Both the position numbers and the translations under genes were made by a program. Shown here piece by piece: positions 1-6,742 of a stretch of DNA of 8,644 nucleotides. The stretch covers positions 1 to 8,644 of the forward strand of contig NZ_SJDU01000066.1 of the NCBI RefSeq assembly GCF_005518285.1, in the 5' to 3' direction. This stretch comes from Brachyspira catarrhinii. GTDB lineage: Bacteria; Spirochaetota; Brachyspiria; Brachyspirales; Brachyspiraceae. Every line of letters begins with the position of its first letter. The first letter of the stretch is position 1. The notes under the pieces were generated by a model. That model did no database searches and was not told the DNA's origin. It was given only the letters and a program-made list of their open reading frames with translations.

Positions 1-1
1 A

Positions 2-55
2 AGCGAAATAACGGGGTTAAGTATTGAAGAAGTCCGCAATCTGCGTCCAGACTGA
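2..55 (+). CDS. C-terminal end of an unidentified protein, possibly Rpn/PD-(D/E)XK nuclease-type putative transposase
   Basis: The frame starting at base 2 reads SEITGLSIEEVRNLRPD and stops at TGA 53-55; the start lies left of the window. The 'ITGLSIEEV' ending recalls the C-terminal tail of Rpn family recombination-promoting nucleases / PD-(D/E)XK putative transposases, which often end in a phrase like 'ITGLS.EEI..L'. This is recognition from memory of a very short piece, so the family call is weak. The piece uses CGC, CTG and CGT codons, uncommon in the genes that follow, and is visibly richer in G+C than the spacer after it. It could equally be the tail of an unrelated gene. No convincing intrinsic terminator follows the stop. 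Confidence 0.4.
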   Translation, partial: SEITGLSIEEVRNLRPD

Positions 56-107
56 GAAAAACTTTAATTTTTTAACTAAAATATTTTATTAGATTTATTT
101 TTAACGA

Positions 108-135
108 TTGCAAAATATATACTATCTTATATAAT
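108..135 (+). promoter_or_regulatory. candidate sigma-70-type promoter for the GntR-family gene
   Basis: TTGCAA (108-113) and TATAAT (130-135) are separated by 16 bases, placing the transcript start near 142 and giving a leader of about 48 bases. The spacer (56-189) is almost entirely A and T, so chance matches are easy. It otherwise holds only a weak AT-only inverted repeat (CTAAAAT/ATTTTATTAG, about 76-92), and I see no operator here that I would defend. Confidence 0.4.
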
Positions 136-189
136 AACATAATATAAAATGTAAATTTATAATAACGGTGTAGGTAATCTCTTAAATAT

Positions 190-906
190 ATGTCCAAACT
201 GAAAAATAACGATGACAATTTAAAAAAATTCAAAACCCTAAAAAAAGAAAAAAACGAATCTGTAGGCGATTATGCCGTTCGAGTTATCGAATATAATATA
301 ATAAATATGTCGCTTCCGCCCGGGACTTTTATAAGCGAAAAAATAATAAGCGATATGCTCGACATAAGCAGAACTCCCGTTAGAGAGGCTTTTTCAAGAT
401 TGGAGAAAGCAAATTTCATAGAAATCTATCCCCAAAAAGCGAGCAGAGTTTCTTTGATAGATATCGATATAATAGACGAAACAAGTTTTATAAGAAGAAC
501 TTTAGAAAAAGAAATAATTAAAACGGTTTGTGAGAAACATTCGGTTGAAGATTTAAATCTATTAAGCGATAATATATCTCAATATAAGAAAAATATGAAA
601 AATGACGATTTATATAAATTATTAAATATAGACAATAATTTTCATAAAATATTATTTTTGATAGCAAATAAAAAACTCACTTACAATATAATCAAAGATT
701 CAATAAAACATTTTAACAGAGAAAGAATATTCAATATTATGGAAATGGATAGAAGCAGAATTTTAAAAGAACATCAAGATATATTTCAAGCAATTAAAGA
801 AAAAAATTCTAAAAAAGCGATTTCTTTAATTGAAACTCATTTAACTCATGTAACCGAAGATTTGGAATTTTTAAAAAGTAAATTTCCAAATTATTTTAAA
901 GATTGA
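190..906 (+). CDS. GntR-family transcriptional regulator, FCD (FadR-type) subfamily
   Basis: This 238-residue protein is a cytoplasmic, dimeric, ligand-responsive DNA-binding regulator. After a Lys/Asn-rich N-terminal tail (1-24) comes the GntR winged helix, about 26-90. It has the family pattern 'LPPGTFISEK' (42-51), a recognition helix around SRTPVREAFSRLE (60-72) and a wing near 81-90. The C-terminal FCD helical domain (about 97-225) keeps the likely metal/ligand residues Asp148, His152, His195 and His217. Length is normal for the subfamily. ATG 190 is the first start after an in-frame TAA at 175-177, and no other Met occurs before residue 40. The ribosome site is weak (AGGT at 172-175, distant). 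FCD regulators commonly control sugar-acid catabolism (UxuR, ExuR, and a KdgR type in some bacteria). The convergent sugar-acid kinase fits that role, but the effector cannot be read from the sequence. Confidence 0.93.
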   Translation: MSKLKNNDDNLKKFKTLKKEKNESVGDYAVRVIEYNIINMSLPPGTFISEKIISDMLDISRTPVREAFSRLEKANFIEIYPQKASRVSLIDIDIIDETSFIRRTLEKEIIKTVCEKHSVEDLNLLSDNISQYKKNMKNDDLYKLLNIDNNFHKILFLIANKKLTYNIIKDSIKHFNRERIFNIMEMDRSRILKEHQDIFQAIKEKNSKKAISLIETHLTHVTEDLEFLKSKFPNYFKD

Positions 907-917
907 TTTATCTTTTT
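898..917. terminator. weak possible bidirectional terminator between convergent genes
   Basis: AAAGAT (898-903) pairs with ATCTTT (910-915) around a six-base loop holding the stop codon of the regulator and most of that of the kinase; two more T follow on the + strand (to 917). The stem has one G-C pair only, so it would be weak. It is listed because no better terminator exists between the two genes. Confidence 0.22.
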
Positions 918-1930
918 ACATCCAACTTTTCGGAACTTTCCATAAGAGATATTACCTCTTCTTTCGTAGTTAAATTCCAGTCGCCAGGGATAGTATGCTT
1001 TATACAAAACGCCGCGGTAGCAAATTCCAAAACATATTGATAATCTTTAAACATATTCAAACCCGAAAGTATTCCCGCCGCAAAAGAATCGCCCGTTCCT
1101 ATTCTGTCTACTATATTCGTAATATTGTATTTTTTAGATTTATAAAGATTTTTATTATTATAAAGCAAAGCGGATATATTATTATGATTAGAATTTATAG
1201 TTTCTCTTCTCGTTGTTATAACGGTTTCAAGCGAATATTTTTCAATCAGTTTATTCATTATCATTTTATAATCTTCATCTCTTATATCGGAATCCACGTC
1301 CACATCGCTGTCGACTCCCAATATTTTTATCGCATCGTATTCGTTTGCAAATACTATATCGGAGTATTTAACTATTTCGGGCATAACCTCTTCGATTTTT
1401 TTGCCGTATTTCCATAATTTTTTTCTATGATTAATATCGCAAGAAACTTTTATATTTCTTTTCTTAGCTTCTTTAACCGCGTATAAAGTCAAATCGGCGG
1501 CGCTTTGAGTAAGGGCGGGAGTGACTCCGCTTACATGAAAATAAGAAGAGTTGTCAAAAACTTTATCCCAATCGAAATCTTTTATACTCGCTTCCGAAAT
1601 CGAAGAATGTTCTCTATCGTAAATAATATTCGAAGTTCTGTAATTATTTCCTTTGTCTACAAAATATATTCCTAATCTTTTTCCTCCCCAAGCTATAGCG
1701 GAAGTATCGACTTTATGACTTAAAAGTAATTCTTCAACTTTATGCCCTATCGCGTTATTGGGAAGCATTGTTATATATCTACTGTTTAATCCAAATATTG
1801 AGGCAAGAACGCAAATATTAGCCTCGACTCCTCCAAAAGTCGCGTTTAATTTTAACGATTGAAAAAGCCTCTCGTTATCTATAGACGAAAGACGCAACAT
1901 AATTTCTCCAAATCCTACTATATAAGACAT
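908..1930 (-). CDS. kdgK: PfkB-family sugar kinase, probable 2-dehydro-3-deoxygluconokinase (KDG kinase)
   Basis: This 340-residue cytoplasmic kinase probably phosphorylates 2-keto-3-deoxygluconate to KDPG with ATP, feeding hexuronate carbon to the KDPG aldolase step. PfkB/ribokinase features are clear: 'GFGEIMLRLS' at 6-15, the substrate-side GGVEAN at 33-38, 'GIYFVDKG' at 87-94, 'CDINHRKKLW' at 164-173 (KDG-kinase-like DxNxRxxLW), 'FANEYDA' at 194-200, and the signature DRIGTGDSFAAG at 275-286. In that signature GTGD forms the anion hole and Asp281 is the catalytic base. The ending 'KHTIPGDWNL' (311-320) also matches this branch. Length is usual. The start is fixed by a strong AAGGAGA site five bases upstream (complement of 1936-1942). 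Oddities are an Asp-rich insert at 206-220 and TTRRE (239-243) where many relatives have a TLGExG-like motif. The gene appears to be monocistronic, with no KDPG aldolase beside it. Related substrates such as fructose or tagatose cannot be excluded. Confidence 0.85.
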   Translation of the reverse strand: MSYIVGFGEIMLRLSSIDNERLFQSLKLNATFGGVEANICVLASIFGLNSRYITMLPNNAIGHKVEELLLSHKVDTSAIAWGGKRLGIYFVDKGNNYRTSNIIYDREHSSISEASIKDFDWDKVFDNSSYFHVSGVTPALTQSAADLTLYAVKEAKKRNIKVSCDINHRKKLWKYGKKIEEVMPEIVKYSDIVFANEYDAIKILGVDSDVDVDSDIRDEDYKMIMNKLIEKYSLETVITTRRETINSNHNNISALLYNNKNLYKSKKYNITNIVDRIGTGDSFAAGILSGLNMFKDYQYVLEFATAAFCIKHTIPGDWNLTTKEEVISLMESSEKLDVKR

Positions 1931-1951
1931 AATAATCTCCTTAAATAATTT

Positions 1952-1985
1952 ATTGATATACTAATATTTTAGTAAATTTATCAAT
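1952..1985. promoter_or_regulatory. inverted-repeat candidate operator over the kdgK promoter
   Basis: TACTAA (1959-1964) and TTAGTA (1969-1974) form a perfect inverted repeat with a four-base centre. ATTGATA (1952-1958) and TATCAAT (1979-1985) form a second, outer pair. The stretch 1952-1965 (ATTGATATACTAAT) differs at 2 of 14 positions from the ATTGGTATACCAAT-like core known for UxuR/ExuR-type GntR regulators. The elements cover the -10 box, start point and spacer, where a repressor would block transcription. The convergent FCD-type regulator is the obvious candidate binder, which is inference. The AT-rich context makes part of the symmetry possible by chance. Confidence 0.45.
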
Positions 1986-1994
1986 ATTTGTCAA
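1966..1994 (-). promoter_or_regulatory. kdgK promoter (sigma-70 type)
   Basis: Read on the minus strand, a consensus -35 TTGACA (complement of 1989-1994) is followed after exactly 17 bases by -10 TAAAAT (complement of 1966-1971). The start point would fall near 1958-1959, giving a leader of about 28 bases with the AAGGAGA ribosome site. The full-consensus -35 and ideal spacing make this the best promoter in the window. Confidence 0.7.
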
Positions 1995-2015
1995 ATAAAA
2001 AATTATATATTTAGA

Positions 2016-2089
2016 TTGAATTTGTATAAACTTAATGATAAAATAAAATTATATTATTATTTGTAGTATTATATTATTTAGAATAAAAT
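2016..2089 (+). promoter_or_regulatory. candidate gltB promoter region (two possible promoters)
   Basis: Two sites fit: TTGAAT (2016-2021)-17-TAAAAT (2039-2044), start near 2051 with a leader of about 110 bases; and TTGTAG (2061-2066)-17-TAAAAT (2084-2089), start near 2096 with a leader of about 65 bases. The first has the better -35. The region is almost pure A/T, so either could be fortuitous. No riboswitch-like structure or sigma-54 -24/-12 (GG...GC) pattern is visible. Confidence 0.4.
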
Positions 2090-2161
2090 TTAAACATTAT
2101 TTTTTATTTTTTAGAAAATATTAATTAAGAAAAAATAAAATAATTTAAGGAGAATAAAAAT

Positions 2162-5100
2162 ATGGAATTCCATAATGAATTTGATAAAGAATTTTATGAA
2201 AAATTTTCTAACGGACTTTACGAGCCTCGTTTTGAACATGACGCTTGCGGTATCGGAGCTGTCGCGAATATTAAAGGAGAAGCGAGCCATAAAGTAATTT
2301 GCGACTCTTTGGAAATTTTGATGCAGCTCGAACATAGAGGAGGAACGGGAAGCGAAGAAAATACGGGAGACGGAGCGGGAATACTTATACAAATTCCTCA
2401 TGATTTTTTTGCCACTCAAGAATTCGATTTTGAACTTCCCAAAAAAGGAGATTACGCCGTAGCTTTCATGTTTCTATCTCCAAATTTTGAAGCGAAAGAA
2501 GAAGGCAAGAAAATATTTTTGGAAGGATTAAAAGAAAAAGGATTGGAATTTTTAGGTTTTAGAAAAGTTCCCGTAAATTCGAGCGATATTGGAATAACCG
2601 CTTTTAAGACTATGCCGTATTTTTTGCAAGCATTCGTAAAGCGTCCGAAAAATATTAAAGCGGGATTAGATTTTGAAAGACTAATATATTCGGCTCGAAG
2701 AATAATTGAAAAAAAGGCTTCCAATGTGAGCAAGTTTTATATTTGTTCTTTTTCGTCTCGAACTATAGTTTATAAGGGAATGCTACTTTCCACTCAATTA
2801 AGCGATTTCTATTTGGATTTCAAAGATATAAATATGAAGTCGGCGATAGCTTTGGTTCATTCTAGATTTTCGACAAACACTTTTCCAAGTTGGGAGAGAG
2901 CGCATCCAAACCGATATATGATTCACAACGGAGAGATAAATACGATAAGAGGAAATGTCGATTCGATAATAGCGCGAGAGGGACTTTTTAAGAGCGATTA
3001 TTTTGAAGATTTGAAAGAAATTTTCCCCGTGATAGCGAGAGAAAGCAGCGATTCGGCTATGTTTGACAATACTTTGGAATTTTTAGCCTTAAACGGAAGA
3101 AGTCTCGAAGAAGCTTTTATGATGATGATACCAGAACCTTGGCATAGAAATAAAAATATGAATCCTAAAAAGAGAGCGTTTTACGAATATAATTCCACTT
3201 TAATGGAGCCTTGGGACGGACCCGCCGCAATAATATTTACGGACGGAGAGGTTATGGGAGCGAGTCTCGATAGAAACGGTTTTCGTCCTTCTCGTTATTA
3301 TATCACAAATGATGATTTTTTAATTTTATCTTCCGAAACTGGAGCGCTTAAAATTGACGAAAGCAGAATCAAAGCGAAAAAAAGATTGGAGCCTGGAAAA
3401 CTTTTGCTTGTAGACACTAAAAAAGGAAAAGTGATTTCGGACGAAGAGATTAAACTTCATTATGCAAGCGCAAAACCTTACGAAAAATGGCTTAAAAATA
3501 TGGTTCATTTGGGAGATATTTCAAGCAAAGGCTATAAACATGATTTTTTGGATGAGAAAGAAATTTTGCAACTTCAAAGAGTTTTCGCTTGGAATTATGA
3601 CGAATTAAAACAGAGCGTGGAAGCTATGGCTTCGAGCGGAAAGGAAAATTTAGCTTCGATGGGAGTCGACACTCCATTGGCGGTTTTAAGCGAAAGCTAT
3701 CAGCCTTTATTCAATTATTTCAAACAGCTTTTCGCTCAAGTGACAAATCCTCCTCTCGATGCGATAAGAGAAGAGATAATAACCTCGACAAGAGTATATT
3801 TGGGAAGAGAAGGAAATTTATTAAAACCAGACGAAAGTAATTGCAAGAGAGTGGAACTTCATTATCCGATTATATCGAACGAAGAATTATATAAAATAAG
3901 AAATCTCAAAAATTTTAAAGTCAAAGAATTTTCTATTCTTTTCGATTATGAGAAAAAAACTTTGGAAGATGCTTTGGAAGAACTTTTTATAAATGTCGAA
4001 AACGAAATTAAAAAAGGAGCTTCGATAATAATTTTAAGCGACATTGGAGTAAACGAAAAACAAAGTTATATTCCTTCGTTTATCGCGGTCGCTGGTTTGC
4101 ATAATCATTTGATTAGAAAAAATTTGAGAACACACGCGAGCATAATTATAAACACGGGAGAGGTGAGAGAGATTCACCATTTCGCATGTTTGCTCGGATA
4201 CGGAGCTACGGTAATTTGTCCTTATTTGGTTTACGAAAGCATTAACGATTTAATAAGAAGGGAAGCTATAAAATTAGATTATAAAAAAGCGGAACAGAAT
4301 TTTATAAAAGCATCCGTTGCGGGAATAGTAAAAATCGCTTCAAAAATGGGAGTTTCCACTTTGCAAAGTTATAGCGGAGCGCAAATTTTCGAATGTTTGG
4401 GATTAAGTAAAAAATTAGTCGATAAATATTTTTCCGATACGATAACGAGAATTGAAGGAATAGACATCGAAGATATTAACGAAGAGTTGATTAATTTGCA
4501 TAAAAAAACTTTTGCCACTCGAATAAGCGCTCTCGAACCGAAAGGAATACATGGATTTAGAAGCGGAAGAGAAGAGCATATAATAGACCCGCTTGTGATA
4601 TTTCATTTGCAGGAAGCATGCAAATTTAAAGATTATAAAAGATTCAAAAAATATTCTTCTTTGGTAGATAGTAAAATAATAAAACTTCGCGATTTGATGG
4701 AATTCGACACAAGCGAAGCGATAAACATTGAAAGAGTCGAACCCGTAGAAAATATAATAAAAAGATTCAAAACGGGGGCTATGAGTTACGGCTCGATATC
4801 GAAAGAAGCGCATGAATGCATAGCGATAGCGATGAACAGACTCGGAGCAAAATCGAATTCAGGAGAAGGCGGAGAAGACGAAGAGAGATTCAAAATTGAC
4901 GAAAACAGAAACGATAAATGTTCGGCGATTAAGCAAGTGGCATCGGGAAGATTCGGAGTCGATATTAATTATTTGGTAAACGCTAAAGAAATTCAAATTA
5001 AAGTGGCACAGGGAGCTAAACCTGGAGAAGGCGGACAGCTTATGGGATTTAAGGTTTATCCTTGGATTGCGAAAGCGAGGAATTCCACCCCTGGAGTTAC

Positions 5101-6676
5101 TCTCATATCTCCTCCTCCTCACCATGATATTTATTCCATAGAAGATTTGGCTCAATTAATATTCGATTTGAAAAACGCTAATAATAAAGCTCGCATATCG
5201 GTAAAACTTGTAAGCGAAGCGGGAGTAGGAACTATTGCGGCGGGAGTGGCGAAAGCGGGAGCTAATTCGATACTTATATCTGGTTATGACGGAGGAACGG
5301 GAGCGAGTCCGAGAACTTCAATTCCAAACGCGGGACTTCCATGGGAATTAGGGCTTGCCGAAACTCATCAAACTTTGATTTTAAATAATTTGAGAGACAG
5401 AGTGAGAATAGAAACGGACGGAAAACTTATGACGGGACGCGATTTGGCTATAGCGGCGCTTTTGGGAGCGGAAGAATTCGGATTTGCAACGGCGCCTCTT
5501 ATCGCGATAGGATGCTCGATGATGAGAGTTTGTCATCTTAATACTTGCCCTTTCGGAATAGCGACTCAAGATACCGTTTTAAGAGATAGATTCAAAGGCA
5601 CGCCAGAAAAAGTGGAAAATTTTATGCTTTTTGTCGCCGAAGAATTAAGAGAATATATGGCAAAGTTGGGTTTTGAAAAATTGGACGATATGATTGGAAG
5701 AACGGACAAACTCCATAAAAAAAATAATCTTTCGGGCAAACATGCAAAAGTCAATTTGGACAGAATATTAAAATCGCTTCCGACTTATAACAGAACGGCT
5801 CAATATTTTAAAGGTTTTAAGGATAATAAACTTGAAAAAACGATGGATTATAGAATATTGATTCCTCTTTGCGAAACGGCTCTTAAAAAAGGAAAAAATA
5901 TTAAATTAAGCCTCGAAGTCAATAATCAAAGCAGGGCGTTTGCAACGATGCTTTCAAGCGAGATTACGAGACAATACGGAAAAAACGCTCTTAAAGAAGA
6001 TACGATTCAAATTACCGCGACTGGACATGCGGGAAACAGTTTCGGCGCTTTTTTATGCAAAGGAATAAAACTTGAAATTGTGGGCGACACAAACGATTAT
6101 TTGGGAAAAGGTTTGAGCGGCGGAAAAATAATAGCGAAGATTCCAAACAATGCAAAATTTAAAGCGGAAGAAAATATTATTTCTGGAAACGCATGTTTAT
6201 ACGGAGCGACAAGCGGAGAAGTTTATTTGGATGGAATTGCGGGAGAGAGATTCTGCGTTCGTAATTCGGGAGCGAAAGCCGTTGTCTTGGGAACGGGAGT
6301 TCATGGCTGCGAATATATGACGGGCGGATTAGTCGCCGTTTTGGGAGATATAGGAATAAACTTTGCGGCGGGAATGAGCGGAGGAGTCGCTTATATTTAC
6401 GGCAGACATAACGAGGCAAATGTGAATATGGAACTTGTGGAAATTTTGGAACTTACCAAAGAAGACGAAAAAGAACTTAAGTCGGTTATAAAGGAACATA
6501 TAAATTTAACGGGTTCTAAACGGGCTAAAGAAATTATGTCAAAATTCAAACCGTCAGATTTTTTTAAGGTTATGCCGAGAGATTATAAGAATATGCTAGC
6601 TATGATAGAGTCTTGCAAGGGAGAAGAAAATCCCGAACTTGCGGCGTTTTTGAAATTAAGCAAAAGCGTGAAATAA
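2162..6676 (+). CDS. gltB: glutamate synthase (GOGAT) large subunit
   Basis: The 1504-residue alpha subunit takes the amide ammonia from glutamine, channels it internally and adds it to 2-oxoglutarate, giving two glutamates with electrons from GltD. The class II glutaminase domain (about 29-430) starts at Cys29 in 'HDACGIG'. By family knowledge the first 28 residues are a cleaved propeptide and Cys29 is the N-terminal nucleophile. HSRFST (233-238) and NGEIN (256-260) are conserved active-site segments. The central domain spans about 463-750. The FMN synthase domain (about 820-1190) has GAMSYGS (872-878), SNSGEGGE (898-905) and GYDGGTGASP (1041-1050). A 3Fe-4S cluster motif C-x5-C-x4-C lies at Cys1118, Cys1124 and Cys1129. 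The Gly-rich beta-helix GXGXG domain (about 1245-1425) follows. Length is typical and no frameshift is seen. AAGGAGA (2147-2153) precedes the ATG. It forms an operon with gltD, from which it is separated by one extra gene. Confidence 0.98.
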   Translation: MEFHNEFDKEFYEKFSNGLYEPRFEHDACGIGAVANIKGEASHKVICDSLEILMQLEHRGGTGSEENTGDGAGILIQIPHDFFATQEFDFELPKKGDYAVAFMFLSPNFEAKEEGKKIFLEGLKEKGLEFLGFRKVPVNSSDIGITAFKTMPYFLQAFVKRPKNIKAGLDFERLIYSARRIIEKKASNVSKFYICSFSSRTIVYKGMLLSTQLSDFYLDFKDINMKSAIALVHSRFSTNTFPSWERAHPNRYMIHNGEINTIRGNVDSIIAREGLFKSDYFEDLKEIFPVIARESSDSAMFDNTLEFLALNGRSLEEAFMMMIPEPWHRNKNMNPKKRAFYEYNSTLMEPWDGPAAIIFTDGEVMGASLDRNGFRPSRYYITNDDFLILSSETGALKIDESRIKAKKRLEPGKLLLVDTKKGKVISDEEIKLHYASAKPYEKWLKNMVHLGDISSKGYKHDFLDEKEILQLQRVFAWNYDELKQSVEAMASSGKENLASMGVDTPLAVLSESYQPLFNYFKQLFAQVTNPPLDAIREEIITSTRVYLGREGNLLKPDESNCKRVELHYPIISNEELYKIRNLKNFKVKEFSILFDYEKKTLEDALEELFINVENEIKKGASIIILSDIGVNEKQSYIPSFIAVAGLHNHLIRKNLRTHASIIINTGEVREIHHFACLLGYGATVICPYLVYESINDLIRREAIKLDYKKAEQNFIKASVAGIVKIASKMGVSTLQSYSGAQIFECLGLSKKLVDKYFSDTITRIEGIDIEDINEELINLHKKTFATRISALEPKGIHGFRSGREEHIIDPLVIFHLQEACKFKDYKRFKKYSSLVDSKIIKLRDLMEFDTSEAINIERVEPVENIIKRFKTGAMSYGSISKEAHECIAIAMNRLGAKSNSGEGGEDEERFKIDENRNDKCSAIKQVASGRFGVDINYLVNAKEIQIKVAQGAKPGEGGQLMGFKVYPWIAKARNSTPGVTLISPPPHHDIYSIEDLAQLIFDLKNANNKARISVKLVSEAGVGTIAAGVAKAGANSILISGYDGGTGASPRTSIPNAGLPWELGLAETHQTLILNNLRDRVRIETDGKLMTGRDLAIAALLGAEEFGFATAPLIAIGCSMMRVCHLNTCPFGIATQDTVLRDRFKGTPEKVENFMLFVAEELREYMAKLGFEKLDDMIGRTDKLHKKNNLSGKHAKVNLDRILKSLPTYNRTAQYFKGFKDNKLEKTMDYRILIPLCETALKKGKNIKLSLEVNNQSRAFATMLSSEITRQYGKNALKEDTIQITATGHAGNSFGAFLCKGIKLEIVGDTNDYLGKGLSGGKIIAKIPNNAKFKAEENIISGNACLYGATSGEVYLDGIAGERFCVRNSGAKAVVLGTGVHGCEYMTGGLVAVLGDIGINFAAGMSGGVAYIYGRHNEANVNMELVEILELTKEDEKELKSVIKEHINLTGSKRAKEIMSKFKPSDFFKVMPRDYKNMLAMIESCKGEENPELAAFLKLSKSVK

Positions 6677-6730
6677 AATCATAAATTTTGCAAATAATAA
6701 TATATAATAATTAGAGATAAAATAAAATTT

Positions 6731-6736
6731 AAGGAG
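6731..6736 (+). promoter_or_regulatory. ribosome binding site of the HARE-HTH/nuclease-like gene
   Basis: AAGGAG lies six bases before ATG 6743 and fixes that start. The 66-base spacer after gltB (6677-6742) is AT-rich and has neither a terminator hairpin nor a well-spaced promoter: TTGCAA at 6688-6693 and TATAAT at 6703-6708 are only 9 bases apart. Read-through from gltB is therefore the likely source of transcript. Confidence 0.7.
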
Positions 6737-6742
6737 TAAAAA

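Noticed and set aside
75..85. ACTAAAATATT upstream of the regulator gene, also found (reverse strand, 1963-1973) in the kdgK promoter repeat; a possible autoregulation site
   Set aside because: A rough estimate for two spacers this AT-rich gives about one shared 11-mer by chance, so it is not evidence of a common operator.
995..1417. 140-codon open frame on the + strand opposite the sugar kinase gene
   Set aside because: It is a Tyr/Ile/Phe-rich antisense frame fully inside the well-supported kinase gene, with no ribosome site or recognisable domain.
4415..4813. 132-codon open frame on the - strand inside gltB, plus several similar ones (2111-2419, 2452-2733, 3326-3508, 4859-5155, 5381-5569, 5566-5754, 6177-6419)
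   Set aside because: All are Phe/Ser/Arg-rich shadows of the gltB frame without translation signals. gltB itself is complete and conserved throughout.
6677..6742. Separate promoter for the nuclease-like gene (TTGCAA 6688-6693, TATAAT 6703-6708)
   Set aside because: The boxes are only 9 bases apart, too close for a sigma-70 promoter, and no other well-spaced pair was found.
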